Positions 5,896 to 10,697 of a DNA stretch of 10,697 bases are shown here, piece by piece (within the stretch, counting starts at the first letter, position 1; every line of letters begins with the position of its first letter). Under the pieces are notes generated by a model. That model saw only the letters and a list, made by a program, of their open reading frames with translations, did no database searches and was not told where the DNA came from. The stretch is from Chloroflexota bacterium (GTDB lineage: Bacteria > Chloroflexota > Chloroflexia > QHBQ01 > JADMIH01). A program made the translations under genes and the position numbers. The stretch spans positions 1-10,697 of the forward strand of contig JADMIH010000136.1 of assembly GCA_015478675.1 (NCBI GenBank), given 5' to 3'.

Positions 5896-8196
5896 ATGTC
5901 TCAGAACCTGCCCTCGTGGGGTAAGGGTCCGGAATGCGAAGACGTAGGTGAGGCGCACGAAGATGCACCCAGTGGTAGAGCGCGATCTTCCACTCTTGTG
6001 GCAAAAAGTAAGGCTCAGGGTAAAAAGCAACAGGCGATAAACGATGCTCAACAGGGGATGCAATCACTGCTGAACCTGCGAGCCGACAACGGACACCCCC
6101 ACATAATCTCTTCTACGGGCGCAACCCGTAATCACACTCGTGGCCGCGTAGCCGGCCCTACTGCCAGCCGTGGCACACTCTCCACAGCTGCTATAGACGT
6201 TGAGAAGCGGCTACTTAATGGTAGACCTGTATCTACCGGCTCGTCTCTCTCGATAGTTCCCGGCTCCCTCCCTTTATCAGCAATGCAGGAGGAAACAGCC
6301 TCCGCACCTGAATCTCGGTTAGCCCTACAAACTGCCCGCGCCGCCCATTATTTGCAGTCGGCGCGCGACAGAGCGGGCCTGCTTGTAGACGTGCCGGATA
6401 GTTCAACTACCCTCGACGTAGCGGCCATGCATACCTCGCGCCGTGCAGCCTCCAAATGGATTACACGTTACGCTACTCACCTCGTTGTTCTCATCGTTGT
6501 GGCTGCAATTGTCGCCCTTGGTGGCCTCAAAAGCTTGACTGCTCAGGGTGCATATCCTTATAGCCTGGGAGTTGTGAGCGCCTATACAGGCACCGACCAG
6601 ATCGGCGCTGACGACAGTGCGAGCGCAAACCCAAGCGACAGCCAGGGCTATACTCTCACTTTGCCACGTACAGAATTGGGCGGGGCTGATGCCGCCGCTA
6701 ACTCTATGGCGCAGGTCGCGCCTGTCAAAGAGACTTTCAATCCTGGAAGCGCAAATCCTAAAACAGGCTCGGTGGTTCAGTACACTGTTGTTCCCGGCGA
6801 TACCGTGGCATCTATCGCCGCCAAGTATAACCTGATGCCTGAGACAGTTATGGGGTCAAACGGCATCTACGACCCCGAAGAGCGTCTTGCGCCTGGCAGG
6901 GCGCTGGAGATCCCGCCGATAGATGCCATGTACTACGTGGCAGCCAAAGGCGACACCCTGGAGACAGTTGCCCGCCGCTTCCAGGTAGAGCCGAGTATTA
7001 TTGTCTCGTATCCTGGCAATCGGATAACGGATGGTGCGCCAGTAGCCGGGCAGCCCCTTCTCATTCCAGGCGGTATGATGCCCCCGCGAGAGGTCACCGT
7101 GTCATACACAGTGCGTGCCGGAGATAGCTTGAAAGAGATCGCGGCTCGCTTCGGCGTGGACGTGCCGACGATGCTCAACAGCAACAACATACCCGACCCG
7201 GACAATTTGCAGATAGGCACGCAGCTGCGCGTGCTGCCTGTGCCGGGGCTTGAGTACAAAGTGAAGAAGGGCGACAATATCAACACTATCGCCAACCGCT
7301 TCGGTGTTACACCCCAGATGCTGCTCGATTACAGCCCGAACAAGCTGACCGAGAATAGCACTTTGCAAATAGACCAGCAAATTATGGTGCCCGGTGGCAC
7401 ACCTGAGCAGATTGCCGTGGCCGCAGTCCGGCTAGAAACCGGCTCAGGCGGCTCAGGCGGCTCAGGCGGCTCAGGCGGCTCAGGCGGCTCAGCACAGCCG
7501 CCTGAGCAGCAGCCCGCCGTACAGCCGCGGTTCGATAAAGGCAGCAACTCTAGCTCAGACCCCACCAGCGAGACCAGAGCTGCCGCTCCCAGGCCTACTC
7601 CCGACGACTCAGGCGACACTAAGAGCCGCCCCACGACTAAGCCCACCCCCGACAACTCAGGGGTCTCCAGTGGCAAGCCAATGCCTAAACCGACCGTTGA
7701 CAATTCGGGCGACACCAACAGCACTCCCACGCCCAGGCCCACACCTAAGATAGTGATCAAGAAGGTGGAGAGCACACCGACCAGTAGCTCACCAGGAAAC
7801 AACACTCCAAAGTCGGGCACGGGCAGCTTCATGTGGCCGGTGAACGCTGTTATCACGCAGTATTTCAGCGCGTCGCACAACGGTCTTGACCTTGCAACCG
7901 CAGCAGGCACCCCTATTTACGCAGCCGACTCGGGCAAAGTTGTCTGGTCTGGGTGGCGTACCGATGGCCTCGGCTACTGTGTTATTATTGACCACCTGAA
8001 CGGCTATAGCACAGTGTACGGCCACCAGATAAGGCAGCCTGCCGTCTATGTCGGCCAGTACGTAAGTCGTGGGCAGGTCATAGGCTGGGTAGGTTCCACA
8101 GGCCGCTCCACAGGCCCCCATGTCCACTTCATGATAAAGGGGGGCAACAGCGCCAGCCGCAACTACCTCAACCCGCTAGCTTACCTGGGTAAGTAG
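5896..8196 (+). CDS. Membrane-anchored protein with four LysM domains and a C-terminal M23 peptidase domain
   Basis: Predicted cell-wall hydrolase of 766 aa. The first 190 residues are polar, basic and of unknown fold, and would be cytoplasmic. One transmembrane segment follows (about 195-211, LVVLIVVAAIVALGGL), which anchors the rest outside. Four LysM peptidoglycan-binding domains are seen at about 294-341, 346-393, 404-449 and 454-501, each opening with Y-x-V-x-x-GD. A flexible linker (502-645) holds a Gly-Gly-Ser run and three 16-residue Pro-Thr repeats. The M23 lysostaphin-type domain (about 646-766) keeps its zinc ligands H661, D665 (HNGLD) and H744, plus H710 and H742 (HVHF), so it looks active on peptide cross-links. 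There is no cleavable signal peptide. ATG 5896 has AGGAGG 10 nt upstream. Relatives act in cell division or wall remodelling, but the exact role here is not shown. Confidence 0.92.
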   Translation: MSQNLPSWGKGPECEDVGEAHEDAPSGRARSSTLVAKSKAQGKKQQAINDAQQGMQSLLNLRADNGHPHIISSTGATRNHTRGRVAGPTASRGTLSTAAIDVEKRLLNGRPVSTGSSLSIVPGSLPLSAMQEETASAPESRLALQTARAAHYLQSARDRAGLLVDVPDSSTTLDVAAMHTSRRAASKWITRYATHLVVLIVVAAIVALGGLKSLTAQGAYPYSLGVVSAYTGTDQIGADDSASANPSDSQGYTLTLPRTELGGADAAANSMAQVAPVKETFNPGSANPKTGSVVQYTVVPGDTVASIAAKYNLMPETVMGSNGIYDPEERLAPGRALEIPPIDAMYYVAAKGDTLETVARRFQVEPSIIVSYPGNRITDGAPVAGQPLLIPGGMMPPREVTVSYTVRAGDSLKEIAARFGVDVPTMLNSNNIPDPDNLQIGTQLRVLPVPGLEYKVKKGDNINTIANRFGVTPQMLLDYSPNKLTENSTLQIDQQIMVPGGTPEQIAVAAVRLETGSGGSGGSGGSGGSGGSAQPPEQQPAVQPRFDKGSNSSSDPTSETRAAAPRPTPDDSGDTKSRPTTKPTPDNSGVSSGKPMPKPTVDNSGDTNSTPTPRPTPKIVIKKVESTPTSSSPGNNTPKSGTGSFMWPVNAVITQYFSASHNGLDLATAAGTPIYAADSGKVVWSGWRTDGLGYCVIIDHLNGYSTVYGHQIRQPAVYVGQYVSRGQVIGWVGSTGRSTGPHVHFMIKGGNSASRNYLNPLAYLGK
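7441..7491 (+). repeat. 9-bp tandem repeat coding a Gly-Gly-Ser linker
   Basis: GGCTCA is followed by five near-perfect units of GGCGGCTCA with no base differences, coding GS(GGS)5 at residues 516-532. Identity down to the third codon position implies recent slippage expansion and likely length variation between strains. It separates the LysM array from the Pro-Thr linker. Confidence 0.95.
7594..7737 (+). repeat. Three imperfect 48-bp (16-residue) Pro-Thr repeats
   Basis: Residues 567-614 divide evenly into PTPDDSGDTKSRPTTK, PTPDNSGVSSGKPMPK and PTVDNSGDTNSTPTPR, followed by a partial PTPK. The conserved kernel is PTxD(D/N)SG. The stretch is probably an extended, possibly glycosylated spacer that pushes the M23 domain into the wall. 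That function is inference. Confidence 0.85.
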
Positions 8197-8236
8197 TATA
8201 TGCCAAAGTAGTAACGCTGAGCGAAAGCTATCAAAG

Positions 8237-8263
8237 GGAGGGTCTGCGCAGCGCAGACCCTCC
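8237..8263. terminator. Bidirectional terminator hairpin between convergent genes
   Basis: A perfect 13-bp inverted repeat (8237-8249 and 8251-8263, core GAGGGTCTGCGC / GCGCAGACCCTC) has a 1-nt centre, so the real RNA loop would be a few bases larger. It lies 41 nt after the peptidase stop and 80 nt after the minus-strand gene ends. T-richness after the stem is modest on both sides (CTCTTC on plus, CCCTTTGA on minus). The rest of 8197-8342 holds nothing else I can support. Confidence 0.7.
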
Positions 8264-8342
8264 TCTTCAATAATATGACGTAGATAAACCCTCGCACAAA
8301 AGTAGAGCTACCTGCACTTTGACAACTCGCATCCCCGCCCAC

Positions 8343-10409
8343 CTACCTGACAAGATCGAGGGCAATCCACTCAACAGTAGAGGAGAGTTGAGCATTAGCA
8401 GGGTCGAAGCGCAGCGAAGAGATGCTCTGCCCTGCTTGATAGGCAGGAATGAATGTCCAGTAGATGTAAGGAGCGGCTTTGTCATCGTGCTTTAGCTGCA
8501 TACTGCTGCTCTGCTCCCCACTCCAGCTACCCCCCGCTCCCTTCCAGAACCACTCACTTATGTATGGCTCCTTTATCCCTGCCGGATAGCTCACTGCTAC
8601 TCTGAGCCTCACGAATCGTGCTTTGTTCTCTACAATGTTGAGGTTCAGCCCTGAGCCTGCATCGAAGCCTAGCAGCTGAGGGTCTGCATTGGCAGGTTGG
8701 AGGGAGAGACCCTTACCTGGCAAGCAGGAGGAGAGAGCGTTTACAGCTTGCCAGCTACTCAGCACCGCTTGAGAGCAGGGGCGGAAGTCCCAGATGATAG
8801 GGTTATCACCCACTTCCGGTGGGGAGGGTGGCAGGCTATCTGCTGTTATTCCTGAGGCGTAGTCCACATGGTAGAGTGTATCCTTTTCGTCGTAGTAGAA
8901 GCGCAGGGCGTAGGCGTCTCGCGTAGCCTCCGCCAGGTTGACCTCGGTAGGCTCCTGTACTTGTTCTATAAAAGGGACATCTTCCACAGGAGTAAAACCG
9001 CGTGCCAGTCCAAGCCCCAGCCGTTCTATATATGCTCCACGATAGTTATCAGGCTGATTGGCGACGTACCAGATCATGCCACCCCGCCTGGGCTGTTGCG
9101 GTAGAGGGATTAGACGGCTAATCTCGGCGTCAATGCTCTCGCGCTGCACAGTAGCTGTGTGCCAGGGGCGCAACTGGAGCCATGTGGTAGAGATGCTTAA
9201 CAGCAGTAACAAGGCAGTCAGAGCTATAAGCGCGCTTCGCCACCTGCGCGCTACGGAGATTGCTTCGTAGAGCAAGGCAGCTACGAGCACGGAGTATGCG
9301 GCGGCAGCCATGTACAAAAAACGATTATTTTGCAGATCGGCAATAGCTAACGTAAGAGGTATGACCGGCGCGATCACGACCGCAATCCACACGACTGCTA
9401 CGAGCAGTAAGCGTCTGTGCCTACGCCCGAACCAGATTAGCCCCACTAGCAGAACCAGACTGGTTATAGCCCCTACTATTTGCCCTGCAACCGTATTAAA
9501 TACGGCAGTATTAATAGGGGAAAGCAGCATATGGCTGTAAGGAACGAGAAACCTGCCCCAGAAGAAGGTCTCGACATTCTTAGCAGCGCCCACGTAGCCC
9601 CCCACGTTGCCCCAGACGAGCAAGCGTATACCCAGGTTCAGCGCTAACACGATGCAGAATGGCGCCAGCCTGTAAGCCAGGTTGCGCCGGTTTTTACGAA
9701 GGGCAAGAGGGGCAGCGAGCCACACCGACAAAGGGAAAATTGGTAGAAAGAGTAGAACGCTCTCTTTGCTGAAAATCGCGAGGGCGTAAAAGAGCAGAGA
9801 CGCTGCATAGAGCCGCCGGCCTTCAGCCCGCCGCCACCATCGGGTGAAGCAGTAGAGGCTTAGCATCACGAAGAAGGCCGCCCATAAATCCCACTGCGCG
9901 GCCAACCAGCCGACAGCTTCTAGATGCAAAGGAAAGACGGCGAAGAAAGCGCCCGCCAGCCAGCCGAGGCTGCGCTTACCCGTAACTTCCGCCAGCCAAA
10001 GCCCAAGTATCAAAGCGGTTGCCGCGTGAAGGATCAGGCTTATCAGATGGTAAGGCAGAGGGTTATAACCCCAAAGCTGCCAGCCGATCTGCCACGTGAG
10101 TATGGTGCCGACCGGACGATAGAAGACCCATCCTGCCGGGGAGAACGTTCGCAGCTCTATCCCGCTATGCCGTGCGCCATATAATAGTACGTAATCATCA
10201 GAGAGAAAGCCGATTCGCAGCACCGTCACGTAGGCTGCGGTGGCGAGCAGAGGTATGAGCGCCCAGTACCATCGCTGGAAAGTGGCGAAGCGCCGGTAAA
10301 TTGCTCCTGAGCGACTTTTCTCAGAGGTCTGCGACGCTGCCGGTAAGCTCTCTACAGCCGTAGAACTCATGTTGGAAAGTACGAATGAAGAAGCAGGCAT
10401 GCCATGCAT
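8343..10409 (-). CDS. Multi-pass membrane glycosyltransferase, GT-C type (GT39/TMTC-like)
   Basis: Predicted polytopic protein of 688 aa that would transfer a sugar from a lipid-linked donor on the outer face of the membrane. After a polar 45-residue N-terminus come about 11 hydrophobic segments (about 48-413). The first outer loop holds the acidic GT-C motif in GFLSDDYVLLY (the DD pair near 71-72), with FYRPVG about 25 residues on. HLISLILHAATALILGLW, FPLHLEAVGWLAAQWD, FSKES and NNRFLYM recur in bacterial GT39/TMTC-like proteins, which supports the fold though not the substrate. The C-terminal 270 residues are soluble, presumably outside the membrane, and I recognise no domain in them. ATG 10409 is chosen because it overlaps the stop of an upstream leader ORF (TGATG). 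TTG 10418, ATG 10400 and ATG 10370 are alternatives, none with a good ribosome binding site of its own. Confidence 0.85.
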   Translation of the reverse strand: MHGMPASSFVLSNMSSTAVESLPAASQTSEKSRSGAIYRRFATFQRWYWALIPLLATAAYVTVLRIGFLSDDYVLLYGARHSGIELRTFSPAGWVFYRPVGTILTWQIGWQLWGYNPLPYHLISLILHAATALILGLWLAEVTGKRSLGWLAGAFFAVFPLHLEAVGWLAAQWDLWAAFFVMLSLYCFTRWWRRAEGRRLYAASLLFYALAIFSKESVLLFLPIFPLSVWLAAPLALRKNRRNLAYRLAPFCIVLALNLGIRLLVWGNVGGYVGAAKNVETFFWGRFLVPYSHMLLSPINTAVFNTVAGQIVGAITSLVLLVGLIWFGRRHRRLLLVAVVWIAVVIAPVIPLTLAIADLQNNRFLYMAAAAYSVLVAALLYEAISVARRWRSALIALTALLLLLSISTTWLQLRPWHTATVQRESIDAEISRLIPLPQQPRRGGMIWYVANQPDNYRGAYIERLGLGLARGFTPVEDVPFIEQVQEPTEVNLAEATRDAYALRFYYDEKDTLYHVDYASGITADSLPPSPPEVGDNPIIWDFRPCSQAVLSSWQAVNALSSCLPGKGLSLQPANADPQLLGFDAGSGLNLNIVENKARFVRLRVAVSYPAGIKEPYISEWFWKGAGGSWSGEQSSSMQLKHDDKAAPYIYWTFIPAYQAGQSISSLRFDPANAQLSSTVEWIALDLVR

Positions 10410-10471
10410 CAATCGCAAATACTTATCTTCAGTTTCTCTGTTGTCAGCCTGTCTCTCAGGGTCTCGTGCAT
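10409..10471 (-). CDS. 20-codon leader ORF coupled to the GT-C gene
   Basis: On the minus strand ATG at 10471 opens a 20-residue polar peptide (MHETLRDRLTTEKLKISICD). Its TGA (10411-10409) overlaps the ATG of the glycosyltransferase by one base. AGGAGG (10487-10482) lies 10 nt before this ATG and is the best ribosome binding site in the region, whereas the glycosyltransferase has none. Ribosomes would therefore load here and re-initiate. The peptide shows no run of one amino acid, so it does not look like an amino-acid attenuation leader. It could also be a fortuitous coupling ORF with no role for the peptide itself. Confidence 0.45.
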   Translation of the reverse strand: MHETLRDRLTTEKLKISICD

Positions 10472-10495
10472 AATCGCCTCTCCTCCTAGAACCTT

Positions 10496-10524
10496 ATTGT
10501 AGCATTCCGTGCTTTGTAGAGCAA
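10496..10524 (-). promoter_or_regulatory. Candidate promoter of the GT-C transcription unit
   Basis: On the minus strand TTGCTC (10524-10519), a 17-nt spacer and TACAAT (10501-10496, 5 of 6 to consensus) precede the leader ORF. Transcription would begin near 10489, giving a very short 5' leader that just includes the AGGAGG site. Confidence 0.5.
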
Positions 10525-10538
10525 ATGCCATACTACAT

Positions 10539-10641
10539 GTAAGCGTTCAGAGTTGGGGTGGAACAATCTTCAGGGGGTAACTGTCCCTCACCCGCACAGA
10601 TACCCCAAGGAGATTGCTCCACCCCTACTCTGAACACTTAC
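10539..10641. repeat. 41-bp imperfect inverted repeat with 21-nt centre
   Basis: Arms 10539-10579 and 10601-10641 match at 35 of 41 positions. They begin and end GTAAG(C/T)GTTCAGAGT and share GGGGTGGA(A/G)CAATCT. The centre (10580-10600) is unrelated sequence. It lies between two outward-facing promoter candidates and has no coding content. It could be a small non-autonomous mobile element, the terminal repeats of a decayed insertion sequence, or a regulatory fold-back. No target-site duplication is visible and no T tract follows, so it is not a plain terminator. Confidence 0.85.
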
Positions 10642-10657
10642 CCACCCTGGGCAACTC

Positions 10658-10686
10658 TTGACACCGCCCTACCCCGGTGATATGCT
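10658..10686 (+). promoter_or_regulatory. Sigma70-type promoter pointing right, out of the window
   Basis: TTGACA (10658-10663), exactly 17 nt, then TATGCT (10681-10686, 4 of 6 to consensus). The transcript would start at about 10693, so the gene it serves lies beyond the window and is divergent from the glycosyltransferase. Confidence 0.5.
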
Positions 10687-10697
10687 TGCACTATCGA

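Noticed and set aside
7329..7910. Minus-strand ORF with Pro-Glu-Pro and Val-Gly-Leu repeats
   Set aside because: The repeats are the complement of the Gly-Gly-Ser and Pro-Thr coding repeats of the peptidase gene, so it is a shadow.
8319..8324. TTGACA as a plus-strand promoter
   Set aside because: No -10 box lies 16-18 nt downstream, and it would point into the 3' end of the minus-strand gene.

Overview
The window is bacterial chromosome from a moderately GC-rich organism that uses GTG and TTG as well as ATG starts. Chloroflexota is my best guess, judging from the overall look of the proteins and the pairing of an M50 protease with ScpA. No rRNA or lineage marker confirms it. I see no phage, plasmid, CRISPR array, transposase, tRNA or rRNA.

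Layout: (1) At about 132-5541 a tightly packed plus-strand operon carries seven genes: a DPM1-like GT2 glycosyltransferase, a ROK-family sugar kinase, a small protein that may be YflT/general-stress-like, an M50 site-2 protease, an HD-domain protein, the condensin kleisin ScpA, and a SAM hydrolase (DUF62) with an unusual insertion. (2) At 5542-5895 there is a gene-free stretch with a good sigma70-type promoter and a roughly 200-nt leader. (3) At 5896-8196 lies a 766-residue membrane-tethered protein with four LysM domains and an M23 peptidase domain. (4) At 8237-8263 a strong hairpin separates it from a convergent gene. (5) At 8343-10409, minus strand, lies a large GT-C-type membrane glycosyltransferase, apparently preceded by a 20-codon leader ORF coupled to it by a TGATG overlap. 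(6) At 10472-10697 there is a promoter for that minus-strand unit, a 41-bp imperfect inverted repeat, and a promoter pointing right out of the window.

The most unusual thing is a family of composite short repeats threaded through the operon. It combines an AT-rich palindromic module (AATTCATAATT and its complement), a CGTAG-rich module, and a GC hairpin module (CCGCCGAAGGCGG and variants). The copies lie at about 1-123, 812-832, 1801-1829, 2921-2979, 4380-4490 and 5520-5592. Five of the six end just upstream of a start codon and supply its Shine-Dalgarno purines. Copies also run into coding sequence: they encode the last residues of ScpA, the SAM hydrolase and the ROK kinase, and in two cases provide the stop codon. 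The first copy also contains a promoter-like TTGATC-17-TATAAT pair. The repeats therefore appear to have rebuilt gene boundaries in an otherwise housekeeping operon.

Together the genes look like envelope and core functions: glycosyl transfer (GT2, GT-C), sugar phosphorylation (ROK), intramembrane proteolysis (M50), chromosome condensation (ScpA), SAM turnover, and peptidoglycan binding or cleavage (LysM-M23). The operon members are not obviously one pathway.
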